Positions 22,735 through 33,893 are shown, counted from the stretch's first letter. The stretch: 51,613 nucleotides of DNA from Daphnia carinata (GCF_022539665.2 NW_026712497.1:1-51613); one strand, 5' to 3'. Program-made: numbers and translations. Notes: generated by a model not told the origin, from the letters alone.

Positions 22735-22961
22735 AATTTTTTTTTTTTCGAGATTTTTTTTTGTAAAATATCCGTTCGCGTGCTTCGCACGAAGTTACCC
22801 AACTCGACTAACCCCGTGGGTTTGTGACACTTGGGAAGGTAGGAAGCCTGTGGAATCGGAGACTTGACTGGGAATCGAACCCAGGAACCTTCGAGTTGGG
22901 AAGCGGACGCTTTGCGTTTCTGGCATCTGCCCCCCTATATCCCCCCATTGGGATAAGGTTT
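22735..22961 (-). mobile_element. SINE, tRNA-derived head, poly-A tail, 8-bp target duplication
   Basis: On the minus strand the 5' part has a perfect T arm CTGGGTTCGATTCCCAG (22868-22884), with a D/anticodon-like part upstream. The element ends in A runs (poly-T near 22740-22765 on the plus strand). TTTATTGA at 22727-22734 and 22962-22969 is a plausible target duplication. At 227 bp with no frame, it fits a short interspersed element mobilised by a partner LINE. It sits in the spacer between the inverted arms. Confidence 0.7.
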
Positions 22962-22989
22962 TTTATTGACTTGCGCGTTTTTTAAGACT

Positions 22990-23060
22990 TAAACTTCCAT
23001 GAAGTGTCACAAGTATCTCAATGGTAGAGCATCGACATAGTTATATGGGGTTTGAACCCA
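22990..23060 (+). tRNA. Degenerate tRNA-like sequence
   Basis: AGTATCTCAATGGTAGAGCA resembles a D arm and GGGGTTTGAACCC a T arm, 30 nt apart. The anticodon arm does not pair well. This unit sits just inside the right arm and has no clear mirror partner. Confidence 0.35.
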
Positions 23061-23277
23061 CGCAATTCAGCTATGTTCGTTGTGCAGAAAGAAAATTTTT
23101 ATAGTTTATGCATTTAGATTGCTGCATATATATTGCAATATTTGAATCACTTGATAGAATTCCAAACATCATAATGGTTTCAGCATTTGGGATTGTTGCA
23201 TAGCAGATGCAATTTTAGAAACCTTGTGGAATGTTGTATCGTATACTTTGTTGAATCGAATAATTTTTTTATGGTTG

Positions 23278-23347
23278 AACTCTTTTTGGGATCGATCCCC
23301 AATCATTCGACTTACGAAGCCGATGCTCTACCATTGAGCCATGAGTT
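23278..23347 (-). tRNA. tRNA-like sequence, anticodon position CGT, mirror copy
   Basis: Partner of 22361-22431. Anticodon arm TCGGC, loop TTCGTAA, GTCGA intact. T stem TTGGG/CCCAA pairs fully around GATCGAT, better than in the other copy. Acceptor pairs at 6 of 7 positions. Confidence 0.5.
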
Positions 23348-23671
23348 ACATTCTGCCGGCAACCATTTTTGCAAGTCATCTTTAGACAACCTATTACACA
23401 TATTCAATAAATATAATATAATAAACATAAAATTATCCAATGCATGTTTGCCGATAACTTTAGCAATGCGTACGATTTGAAACCTAGTCTTCTAATACCG
23501 CTCACCGGCTTTGAACCTCTATCTTCTCATACCGCAGCCGGGCACTCTACAGATATGCTACGAGATATGTACAAACACTGGTCAGACTGACAAATAGTAT
23601 AGCAAGATCAAAATATTAACTATACAATACATTCGTGCGTTGACTCAAGGTATAAAACATTGAAATCGTAA

Positions 23672-23741
23672 GTGACTATAGCTCAAGGGTTGAGCATCGG
23701 AAAGCTACGCCGAAGATGAAGGTTCGATACCACATAGTTAC
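23672..23741 (+). tRNA. tRNA-like sequence, anticodon position GCT, mirror copy
   Basis: Partner of 21811-21880. Acceptor GTGACTA/TAGTTAC pairs fully with wobble and D stem GCTC/GAGC is intact. The anticodon stem has one mismatch and the T stem pairs at only two positions, so this copy is more decayed. Confidence 0.4.
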
Positions 23742-23900
23742 TGAAAATTAGTTAGTTGTAAAAGAATATATATGTGTTGTGTATAATGTCAAATGTATGA
23801 GTGTGTGTGTGTTTGAGTTATAATAAAATGTGTCAATGTCAAATGATTGTATGAATGTTTCCTAGTTACTGAAAATACAGAAAATTAAACAAATAAACAT

Positions 23901-24739
23901 AAATCGGATGTCCTAGTCTACTCGATGTAAATTCACAAATAATCAAATATAATCGGTATTAAATTAATTCATAAAATTCTTTCGCTCATCAAACGCGAGC
24001 GAAAGAACATAGACACTAGCTCAAATAAACATTTTATAAATTAAGCGAAGAAAAAAACAACAAAGCGAGAAAAACATGTAATTCATCTTTTGCTCAAGAC
24101 AGTGTGGATGCAAGACAAAGTCTCATTTGTTGCAAGATAAGCTCAATCTGTTTACTGATATTAGACCAATACAGTATGACAGTTTTACGATGTAAAGCCC
24201 TACTACAAGCGTTGCTATAGATTCACGACTTCTACGGCCAAGGTTGAATTTGAATGAATGAATTTTTAAAACATATATCATTTATACTTATTTGCTTAAC
24301 AGCTGCATGTGCAAACATGTTAAACAGTGTTACATTTTTTTATTCTTCATAATTTATGAAGTGAGTAACTGCTTGTTTATTAATTTACTAATTTAATTTA
24401 ATTTATAACTTAGATCTCTTTTTACCTACCGACTTTTGAATCAATAACTGTTATTATACCACAACATATGTACTACAACCGTCACCGATATTTTAACTAA
24501 ATAGCAATATTAATACCATCCACCCTAATCATTAGAAGTGCTTTATATTTTACATAGATTATTTATATTATTAGGTTCATTATAATGAACCTGCTAGTTA
24601 CGAAACCCATACAGATTGTGGACGAGAACCAAGTGCACGTGCGAAAGTTCTGTGAATCACTACACCGGGGTTGCAGGCAAGAAATCTACACTTGTTCATG
24701 GCGTGGTGGTAAACGAAGTACTGAGCCACGCCTTTTTTT
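23901..24739. other. No gene recognised
   Basis: A+T-rich sequence with a small hairpin CTTTCGCTC...GAGCGAAAG near 23980-24006. Overlapping short frames from 24585 have no recognisable motif. Confidence 0.45.
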
Positions 24740-24900
24740 GTCTTCCTTTTCTTCTTTTTGTGAATTACCCGAGGTTATTCAACTGTTTTAGGTCCTTGGA
24801 AACACATTAGGTCAATCGAGGGTGAATGGCCACAACCTCTTGCTTACCTGGAAATAAAAATATGTCCTTTGACCTGACGACCTTCACAATTAGGTTCCTC
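24740..24900 (-). repeat. Segment inverted relative to 17500-17698
   Basis: See 17500-17698. The homology stops just upstream of a promoter-like stretch at 24929. Confidence 0.7.
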
Positions 24901-24928
24901 TACCCTACATTTTCTTTCGGGAAAGCAA

Positions 24929-25030
24929 TGACGTGGCACGTGTCTGCGAGTATTTAAGGCGGTAGCCAACGGACCAGGATCGTCCTATGTAACTGTGCTG
25001 CTACAACTACATCATGGTCGGACATCAGGT
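24929..25030 (+). promoter_or_regulatory. Promoter-like block: TGACGTGG, E-box, TATA-like, short first exon
   Basis: TGACGTGG (24929-24936, the core of the UPR element bound by XBP1/ATF6 and also CRE-like) abuts an E-box CACGTG (24937-24942). A TATA-like TATTTAAG follows at 24951-24958. An ATG at 25014 opens a five-codon exon, MVGHQ, ending at a donor-like CAG/GTACAT (25029). No continuing exon could be identified, so this is either the start of an unrecognised gene or a stranded promoter in repeat DNA. Factor assignment is by motif only. Confidence 0.4.
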
Positions 25031-25342
25031 ACATTAATTTCTCTTCAACTTCTTTGTTGTTATAATTAGTTAAAGTATTATCGTTGTATGTTCATTACCT
25101 TGAGTAGTAAATGTGATTAGTAAATTGTGTTATTATACATTATTAACATAATTTCTTTCAACTTCAACTACAATACCGGTAAAGTGTCTGCATTCTACGG
25201 CCCACGTAAATGTAACAGTAGATACGTCACGTTCTATGGGAGAGCTGATAACATGAAAGAAAATTTATTGTTGAATTTAAATGAATAATGAAAATAATAG
25301 CAAAAAAATAATGCAATAGTGGAAGAATGATATTACCATACA

Positions 25343-25482
25343 ATTATAATCCTTCTTGATGGCCATCTGGCATGAGGATGAGTGAATGCAATCCAAGGCA
25401 AAATGATGTCTTGTTAACAACTTGTGCTATTCTGTAAATTTTAGAAGAAAATTTATAAGTATTCTGCATGAAAAGTATTACT
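25343..25482 (-). repeat. Third fragment of the 33.8/38.3-kb duplicated segment
   Basis: Shares CCTTCTTGATGGCCATCTGGC, CTTGTTAACAACTTGTG and CATGAAAAG.ATTACTTCT with 38260-38400, and inversely with 33760-33890. The exon-like frame shared by those two copies is interrupted here by a stop. Confidence 0.7.
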
Positions 25483-25559
25483 TCTCCAGTTGTCCTGTCA
25501 CTACAATACCATTAAGAGTCTTGTACAACTCACTCACATATGCTTGAAAATCTGATTAT

Positions 25560-26812
25560 CAACACAAACAATAAATCTAGATAAATATAAACATAATAAT
25601 AATTATACAGAAAAATAATATAATTATTCAAAAATAATTTTCAGATAACACTGTTTTCACAAACAAGATTATGTCCAATCAGTTAACAACATTGCAATAT
25701 TTCCTGTTAACTTCAAGATTTATAATAACAATGAAACCCACTTACATTTCGATTAAATCCTGTCGGCAGATTGGGCATCTATAATAACATTAAAAAACTA
25801 TATATCTTGATGTTCATTGTTTCTAGTTAAGAATTTTAAAGAAACCTGATGTGTTTCCGAAGTAATGTTATGCTAAGCCAAATTATTCTCAGCACTGAAA
25901 AACAATGATAGCTGAAAACCTCCTGCAAAAATGTGCCTATAATTCTGGTCAGCCTGTAATAAAACAAAACAATTTAATTATATTAATGCAATTAATTATA
26001 GCATTGAATAGATAACATATAAACAAAACTAGACATAGCTAGCCAAATGTCCTACCATTACAATTCCAATATTTCATGTTCCAGCTACATTAAGCAGGTC
26101 AAAAGACAATTTATAATAAAAATGGAAAGGTATTGTATAAAAGAATGACTCTCCTGCCCTGCAACCACCATTCTCTACACATCTGTAGAAGTTCTACAGT
26201 AGAACTATCTAAAAACAAAAAAAATATCTCTTGAAAATGACATGGGGAAGTTTTAATATAACACAGAACAAAACAGTTACCTATATAGTTTCTTCAGTCA
26301 TCGCTTACTCCAAAAATTGTCTCCACCTCTACATTTCGATCAAATCATGTTGGAAGACTGGACATCTATAATGACATGGAGAAAACTATAGATTTGCTGA
26401 CCACATCTTGATGTTCATTGCTTCTAGTTAAGAATTGGAGCAAACCTGTGCTTTAGTTCTTTTTTTCTTCACAATTTTCTTCTCTTGGCTTAGCTTGTTT
26501 TCAGGATTCTCATTCAACGGTAGATATCTGCTTTTGAATGCTGCAATGAAATTATTACAATACAGATTTTCTTGGACTCCCAAGTATTTCCGTTGTTTGA
26601 AACACCAATCCCTATCAGCAAATACTAAACTTCACCATCCTTCTCCTAATATGATATTTCAAATTCGGTTATAATCACAAGACGGTCAATTTGTATTAAC
26701 ATATTATATTTAGATAAATTTCCATACTAACCTCAGACTGAGAATTTCCCAACAATGTATTCTTCATCATCCACCTCACTGAGCGGAGATGCAGCTGTTA
26801 GAATCAATTAGT
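25560..26812 (-). pseudogene. HP1-like relic 3, most complete chromodomain
   Basis: Reading leftward, exon 1 (26812-26732) gives LSEVDDEEYIVGK and then is frameshifted by one lost A in a run. Exon 2 (26645-26446) gives GNTWE and, after a frameshift, QENLYCNNFIAAFKSRYLPL with the tail NENPENKLSQEKKIVKK. That matches the HP1 chromodomain strand NTWEPEENLDCPDLIAEF. The chromoshadow-like exon (about 26345-26275) reads FDRN, stop, RWRQFLE in shifted frames. Further relic blocks at 26110-26040 and 25950-25860 match those of relics 1 and 2. It is inverted relative to relic 2, with the same 86-bp intron between exons 1 and 2, so duplication was at DNA level and not by retroposition. Confidence 0.65.
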
Positions 26813-26953
26813 CTGAATAAAAGAAAATACAATCAAATTTAAACACTAACAATTTAGTTGTAAATGTCAACTACTTCAATCGTTAATGAAGCCCAATTTC
26901 TCCATTAGGCGCCCATTGGTTTAACATAGCCTTTTAAAGTTCACGTAGTTAAG

Positions 26954-27076
26954 ATGTCAGACAAAATTCTTTTGATTTTGGAATTACTATTTGCAGTTAT
27001 CTTGAATAACTTTACAAAACTGCAAGTACACTCACCAACATCCTTATTTTTTCTGTCACAATGTTATGTGACTTAA
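26954..27076 (+). CDS. Small hydrophobic-start frame, 40 aa, paralogue of 14990-15223
   Basis: Begins MSDKILLILELLFAVILNNF and follows the 77-residue copy for 27 residues. A deletion of about 170 bp then removes the basic segment and the frame ends in flanking sequence just before the transposon insertion. It is divergent from HP1-like relic 3, as in the other copy. Probably non-functional. Confidence 0.2.
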   Translation: MSDKILLILELLFAVILNNFTKLQVHSPTSLFFLSQCYVT

Positions 27077-27085
27077 TTCATTACA

Positions 27086-28740
27086 GGTGGAATCTATTGC
27101 ACCGAAATATTTCGGTGCAATAACGGCCTTCTCGTCTATTGCACCGAAAGATTTCGGTGCACTAAGGACCTTTTTGGCTATTGCACCGAAATCTTTCGGT
27201 GCAATAAGTGGCTTTATTCCCTATTGCACCGAAAGATTTCCTTGCACTTAAAAGTTGTTTCTAGCCTATCATAACTAAAAATTTACACCTCTATTACTAA
27301 GAACTATATTAATTTTAACTATTTACTTCTTAAAATTATTAAATTTTAATAATAATGTCGTATTCGTATTGCTGTGTGTATTGCTACGAAATCTTTCGTT
27401 ACAATAGCGGCCTTTTCCCCTATTGCAACGAAAGATTTCGTTGCACTTAAAACTGTTCTACCCTATCGTAAAAAAACATCCCGAGGCATATTTGAGTGTT
27501 TAATTAGTAATTATTCGCCTATTTTTTCTTCCTTCGTAGTAGAATTCTTCTTTTCGAATTTCGTTTTTTTTTTCGGCGGGTCATTTTGCCCCATCCACCT
27601 ACACCTTTGTGGGGCATTTTTTGAGTTTTTTCTTTACGGTGCACCGTTTTTACCCGGCACCCTATGCCTTAACGAGACATTAATTTTTTTGTTTTTTCTT
27701 GTCATCAGGCCATTTTATTCCGGCCCGATTTTTTTTGTTTCTTTTTTTTTGGCGGATCATTTTAGCCAGTCGGACATGTGCATCTTTCCATGGCATGAAA
27801 TGTGACGAACAAAAAAAAAAACTCGCGATGGCATAGGCGGCCGGGCAAAAACGGGCCCGCGAGAAAAAACAGAAATATTTTTTGGCACCCAGGTTCGAAA
27901 TTCTATCACAAGGGGTAGAATCAGTGAAGAATTGGACTTTTTTTTTTTTTATCTGTTTTTTTTTCGGCGGTCCATATTTGCTTCCTCAGCTTCCGATTTT
28001 TCACCTATTTGACTACTCATTTTTGAAAAATCTTTTCATTTTTCAAAAAATGAAAAAAGATTTGTCAAAAATGGAAAAAAAAAGATGCCCAAGGAAGGCA
28101 TATGCAAAAATGGCCCGCCGAAAAAAAAAGATTTAAAAAAAAAGACCAACGAAGGCATAGTCCGGCGGGCAAAAATGGCCCGCGGGAAAAAAAAAATTAA
28201 AAAAAATTGTGCCCCATAAAGGCATAGTCTGGATGGCAAACATGTCCCGCCGAAAGAAAAAAAAAATGCCCAACGAAGGCATAGTCCGGTGGGCAAAAAT
28301 GGCGTGCCGAAAGATAAAAAAGAAAAAAAAATACGTAAGGCATAGTCAGGCCGAAGTGGAAAATGTAAAAAAATGCCGTGCATAATGAAAATACGGAAAC
28401 GTGGCTTACCTTACCTTTATGTAGCCTTAACCATAACAAAACACTGCCACTGCACAACAAAAATATTTAAATTACGGCACTTAGAACGCGAGTGCCGAAA
28501 TCTTAATTAGTAATAAACATAGTATATTAGTAGTATAAGAATTTTTATATTTCGGTACAATAGGGGAAAAACTATATTATTGCAACGAAATATTTCGGTG
28601 CAATAGCCAAAATGCCTCTTAGTGCGCCGAAAGATTTCGGTGCAATAGCCAAAAAGGTCCTTAGTGCACCGAAAGATTTCGGTGCAATAGACACAAAGGT
28701 CCTTAGTGCACCGAAAGATTTCGGTGCAATAGATTCCACC
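27086..28740. mobile_element. Foldback DNA transposon (MULE-like), 1655 bp, 9-bp target duplication
   Basis: Starts GGTGGAATCTATTGCACC and ends with its exact complement. TTCATTACA flanks it at 27077-27085 and 28741-28749. Each arm bears four or five subterminal units of about 50 bp, each with a palindrome TGCACCGAAA..TTTCGGTGCA (for example 27098-27119, 27140-27161, 27182-27203). The inner arms hold a 60-bp tandem repeat (AAGGCATAGTCCGGCGGGCA and its inverse) and meet near 28050. No transposase frame. A 9-bp duplication with long inverted arms fits Mutator-like foldback elements; superfamily is inferred. Frames inside the arms are repeat translations. Confidence 0.85.
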
Positions 28741-28763
28741 TTCATTACAAGCTGTGTTACTGA

Positions 28764-28900
28764 CCACTAAATGACGTACCATTAACCTCACGTTTCCCCC
28801 ACTAGATAGACTGCCATTCACCTCTCTTTCCCCCTCTAGATGTCACTGTTTGGCATACCATTTACCTCTTTTCCCCGCTAGATGTCACTGTTTGACGCAC
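28764..28900 (+). repeat. CTCF-like motif cluster, inverted copy
   Basis: Four diverged cores, including CTCTAGATGTCACTGTTTGG (28835-28854) and CCGCTAGATGTCACTGTTTG (28875-28894). It is the counterpart of 14745-14930 and lies just beyond the foldback transposon, which inserted between this cluster and the HP1-like relic. Confidence 0.6.
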
Positions 28901-31620
28901 CCTTTTAAACTGGCTATAATTTGCGCAGGATTTGTTCTCGGCATGGAAAGTTCTACCGCCATTACTCCCCGGTATTTGATAGGGCCAACATATTTAGTGA
29001 ATGCCAATTTATTAGAGCAATCTGACGGTCCAAAACTGTCAGATATCGAAACATATTGGCGATTTAGTAAGGAATGACATCTACGGAACTTATAGCACGT
29101 AGCTTAAGTTGTTTTGCATACGTTGCTGTTTCTGATGTGCTTCATGCCAGTATCGTACGTCAGAGTACACCAACCTTATAATCTTAGTTTCGTCTTAGCT
29201 CAAGGTAAAGCGGGCCTTTTCCTGACACTGCTTACTCGAACAATCATCTTTCATTTCCTTTCATCCTGCAGCAGATATCTGCCAATTTGTTCGACGGACT
29301 TTTCTTTATCTTATATCTAAGTTATATTTCAACAATACGTCTGAATTTCCGCCTAGTTCATTTTGATGTAGGAGATCCATGGAGATTTCTTACAACAAAA
29401 TGAACATACAAAAATTCAGCCGCTTGTGCGTTACCCTACCTATCATATAATACCTTAACATCTGTTACGCTTATTTACAATTATAGCTCACCACTTTTAC
29501 TCAACAAAACTATAAAAACGGCAGTACTTTACCAGAAATTAAGCAGGGCGCCGGCGAAAAGAGAGAAATAAGCCAAATAACCGTGGTTATTTATGAGGTC
29601 ATCTGCTGCAAATACCAATGATGATAGTTTCAACTCTTTAACAGTGTTTAACAATAGTAATGCTTTAAAATTTTTAATTTTTACGACGAATTCATACTCA
29701 ATCAAGTCTACTTAATATTGTTCAGTTTTCAAAAATGCTATTTTATTACACGAAAACGTAATTTTATTAAATGAACATAACAAAACCGGTTTTTGGTGCG
29801 TTTGCGTTGGGTCATGTTTCAATACGTTGAATAGCAAATAGTAACTTACGAACAAAAAGATATATGTTATATAAAACTGTTATTGTTTTCGTAGTTTTAA
29901 AAAATGAACTGTATTAAACGGGTAATCCTGCAGATGATCATTAAATAATAACTTATATGGGAGAAGGTTTAACTAGGGTAACAAGCCGCTAAAACGCGGA
30001 GCAAACGTTATCGGTTCTTTTCCAACATGACAAGTTATAAGCTTACGCTTTCCTTTCAAGAATGTATAGAAGGCTGCTGAAAAATGTGACAGGTGTAGTA
30101 ACCATGGATTACGGACAGCTGCCATGTTTGTTTAAAATTATTCGACTCTATCAATTGGCAATACTATGGCACTACTTTGATTGTGTAACCTAAAAGATAG
30201 ATTTTTGTTTGTGACCGCCCTCATTCTGTGAGGGTAAGGATATAGGAATGTGGATGTAGAAGATGTGTGTAATCTCAAGAAGAATTAAGGTATTATTAAT
30301 TAAAATAGAATTATTATTAAAGAGATTCTTATGCATCTAATGAAAGTTGTATTTATAGCCAATCCTTGACGTGCCATGCCGCAAACATTATTGCATCCTA
30401 CCATCATTTCAGATTAACAGTTTGTATTACATGAATCCTGCATCAGCTAAGAGAAAAGTTTTGTCTTTAATTCTTCAGTGGTTGAATGAGAAAACATCAG
30501 TGGAAAAAATCAGCAGGGAAGATGGAGGAAACAAGTGCAATCGATTGATGGATGGTGTGCACCGATTTCCATTTGTCTACAACGTGCTGCTGCTGAAAGG
30601 AAGTCAAAGAAGACACCATCCTACACGTTTTCTTTCCTATATCAACGTGTCAAGTGCAATTATTTGTCTCTGGGATTCCGGATGTTTTTGAATATGCTGG
30701 GGATTCTAGACAGGTTTGCATACTAATTATATCTAGCATTTTCTTGGTATACCTTAATGAGTTTTTTTTCATTTCATTGGACCAAAGATGCATACACTTT
30801 CACATCCAAGATTCTGCGCAGACCAAGGAAAGCGATAATACCAGGTATCATCAGCTCAAAATTGTTCAGTAGTGGTAAATAATGCAAGGCACTTATTTTG
30901 CTGAAGAATATGCTTTTACATTTATTGTACTGTGATGACACATCTTCGTTACTGCAGCTAACTTCCTAAGCAGCTCTTTTGGAAAGAAGAAGGAAAGTTA
31001 GTTGTTACTTTGAACCCTTTATGATAAAAGCCGTATCTTAACTAGGAAAATAAGTTACCAGCAGAAGTAATCAAAAGCAATACCTTATTTAATTTTTAGC
31101 TCTTCAGATGGTGAATAAGATCCATGCCGTTGATCTGTAAAATAACAGTTTCAAAAAATTGACCAAATATATCTGCGTAACCACAAACAATTAAAACTAC
31201 CATTTGGAAGAAAGTGCTTTGCAGGATAATGTTCCATTCTTTTTATGTAAATGTCCAAGATAAATTTTGATTGTTCTGCCTTTCATAGCTATTCAGAAGA
31301 AGAAATGAGGGCGTCAAAAACAAAAGAAAGTTTACTTTTTTCGCGCCAAAATTGTGGAAGTTGTAGTAGTTCCGTTTAAGCTGGCTATTCGAAAATCATA
31401 TTATGCTTTCGTAGCATTTAGAAATTATAGCTAAAAAAATATGCACTGTTTAAATGTTAAATTATGATGATCTCTTTTTTAAATTGTTTATTTTTTTACC
31501 TGAACAGTCAATAGCCGATCGCCACCAGAGGCGTTACATGCAAATCAGTATGCAAAACAGTCTTAGTATGGTGCCGTAGTATGGCGTAGATCGACTTGTG
31601 TCATTGGCTACTAAACACCC
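28901..31620. other. No confident gene; two short frames noted
   Basis: Frame 28943-29077 (MESSTAITPRYLIGPTYLVN onward, 44 residues) looks protein-like and follows an acceptor-like TTGCGCAG, but no family was recognised. Frame 30371-30691 (106 residues, including KVLSLILQWLNEKTSVEKIS) is also unrecognised. Otherwise A+T-rich with no RNA gene or repeat ends. Confidence 0.35.
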
Positions 31621-31625
31621 ACCTG

Positions 31626-31660
31626 CTATAATAGCCTCGTCCTCATTGGTTAGTTAGACA
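31626..31660 (+). promoter_or_regulatory. Possible core promoter of the five-exon gene
   Basis: GCTATAATAGCC gives a TATA-like box near 31627 and ATTGGTT an inverted CCAAT box at about 31645, roughly 70-100 bp before the proposed start codon at 31729. Weak evidence by motif alone. Confidence 0.25.
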
Positions 31661-31728
31661 ACTTAGATTTGGGCGCGCTTAGACACGATTTAGGGGCACA
31701 TTAGGTCGATTATTCGGATGGACGAAGG

Positions 31729-32978
31729 ATGTTCTGTTCATCGTACCAAGTTTTAACAAAAATTATTGAGTTTAAGCACGAGAATAAGGTAATTAATAAG
31801 ATAATAACATGTTTAATGCATGTTACAAGAAAACAATTATGTAATTTTAATTACTCTGCCTTGTTTGATGTAGTCTTGCAAGACAAGAAAATCTGATGAA
31901 GCCACGTGTTACCAATCAAGTGCGGAAATGGAAGAAACCTTGATGAATGGTTTTTCATGTGAAGCTACCGGTAATTAAGCTGAGAATTTTTTAAGTACTG
32001 CTGTTTTCAACTTGTATCTTTAGATTTTTCACGCCAGCCTTCCTATTCCGTATGACTTACTGATCGGACAGCTGAAAAGGCAAGGAAGTAGCCCATTTTT
32101 ACTGTTGTATTTCTGAACGTATTTTGAAACAAATATGTTTAGGAAGCTGATATGTATGAATATGTTGAGCATAGTGACTGAGAACGTTTTCAACCATGAA
32201 GTGATGACTAGGATTTCATAAGTTTGCTGACCCAACTTTCGACTTCATTCCTCGTAGCTGATGGCGGTGTTTGGATGTAGGTGGGCTGACCGTTTAGTCA
32301 GGTATCTCTTTATCCTTTTAACCTTAAACTTTTAAAGAAAATTTTCTTTTCCAATTGAATAGATTTTTCTAGGTACGCAATGTGGCTTAATTAAGCTAAC
32401 TGGTATCGTGTAGGCTAAAAAAGCAACTAGTATTCCTGCTGTGAACATTCTTGTGCCCATTAGAACAGTGGCGTTCTGGTCAAAAATCTCTGATCTGCTG
32501 TCAATGGCATGTATGGCAAGTAAACACAACTAAACTAATCATTATTTTCTTCAAATTGACAGCATTATCTTTGGCAATGGGATATTGTGAAATCTTCACT
32601 CGATGGGAGCCACAAAGCAATATTGAAGTAGCACAGGAGAAGGTAACCGTAAAATGTAATTTGAAATAAATAAATTTCCGTCAAATGTCTCAAGTCGTTT
32701 ATTTAAAACAGCACACATGCGAATATTTAACGATGATTTGTACCTAGGTCATGTTGAATAATGGACAAACAGAAGAAAAAGGAACTTCAGAAAAACAGGT
32801 AAAGAAATATAAAGCATTCTATCACCCAGGTTGTTTTTTTCTTTGTTAGGAATCATTTGGAACGAGCGATGTAAATGGAGGATTTATTCCAACCATTGGC
32901 TTCGACCGTTGCAACTGTGATTGGTTATTATCAACTCGTATTTTTGGTCTAAAACCAATTCGCAACAAACTAACCTAA
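31729..32978 (+). CDS. Candidate five-exon gene, 138 aa, unknown function
   Basis: Proposed exons: 31729-31788, 31874-31970, 32563-32642, 32748-32798 and 32850-32978 (stop TAA). Every junction is GT-AG (donors GTAATT, GTAATT, GTAACC, GTAAAG) and the phases match throughout (0, 1, 0, 0), giving one open frame. It starts MFCSSYQVLTKIIEFKHENK, includes CETLMNG-like acidic text (AEMEETLMNGFSCEA) and ends CNCDWLLSTRIFGLKPIRNK plus LT. No signal peptide, membrane segment or known domain was recognised. The second intron is long (592 bp) and might hide another exon. The inverted repeat of 33.0 kb begins directly at the stop codon. The splice model is my inference; a different first exon is possible. 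Confidence 0.5.
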
Positions 32979-33893
32979 CGCAACAAGATGGTTGAGCACG
33001 TTTCTCAGTGATTTTGCCTTATGTTAGCTCTGATCTGTTTTAATATTTGCTTATCTTTGTAAATGTGTGGAGTTATTAGCTTTTAAGTTCTAGAAAAAAT
33101 TACACAGAGATGAGTGTTGAGGGGGTGGCGGAGGGTAGTAGGATGTAAATATAAAATTAATTTGTTTGGTAGATTGGGGTGGGTGATGCTAATCAATTCT
33201 AACTTGCATGGGGTAAGGTTTGAATAGGAAGTTGGGTTAACTTAGTAAAGTTCCTGACTTTATATTAATTTAACAATTTTTCATGCAGGCGGCATTAAAA
33301 GCCAGCAAATTCACCGCGAAAAGTGTAAATTCTCTTACAGTAAAAACTTACCATTGTAGACCCGAAAGACAACCAGCCATCTCATTGTTTTAATTTGCTT
33401 TTTGCATAGTATCTACCTGTGCGAGAGAAAACTAAAAAGTTGTGCCTTAATTTGAATTCGCCGCCCATTTTGAAATATGTGGCAACGTTGCTTGAGTTTT
33501 GTGAACCGCCATTTGCTAGTTCATTGTTGTGTGTGAAAGATGTGGTGTGCATCTGACGGGCGAAATATTGGACACATCAGGAAGAATTGGTAAAGTAATA
33601 CTTGAGTGAATGTATCATCAGGAAAACCTTGTTAACCAAAGACATTGATTCTACTTCCAACAGAAACATTGTTCCACAGGAAACTTAAATTTGAGAATAC
33701 TCAACGATATTTGAAACTCATTTTCAAATTAAAAAAATGAATGGTACATTATTAAGAAGTAATTCTTTTCATGCTGAGCCATTGTGTGTTTCTTTTTAAA
33801 TTTTAGGGAATATCACAAGTTGTGAACAAGACATTGTGGTGCCTTGGCCCCCGTTCTCTCATCTATATGCTAGCTGGCCATTATGAAAGATCA
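32979..33893 (+). repeat. Left half of broken inverted repeat
   Basis: Block 1 (32979-33265) is inverted at 40829-41108. Block 2 (33343-33893) is inverted at 38250-38828. Left blocks are adjacent, while the right ones are separated by 2 kb. Block 2 holds a 50-nt exon-like unit (33540-33589: ATG, MWCASDGRNIGHIRKN, donor GTAAAG), also 50 nt and open in the other copy, and a later exon-like frame (from 33807) reading NITSCEQDIVVPWPPFSHL. No family recognised. Confidence 0.8.

Larger units (their letters stand above)
23270..23900. repeat. Right arm of inverted repeat with mirrored tRNA-like units
   Basis: Reverse-orientation copy of 21640-22450. tRNA-like units are at 23278-23347 (minus), about 23430-23490, about 23500-23570 and 23672-23741 (plus), the mirror order of the left arm. 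A GT-rich stretch (23790-23830) replaces the CA-rich stretch of the left arm. Confidence 0.75.

Noticed and set aside
27374-28460. Several 84-143-residue frames rich in F, P and K
   Set aside because: They translate the tandem repeats and A/T runs of the foldback transposon arms.
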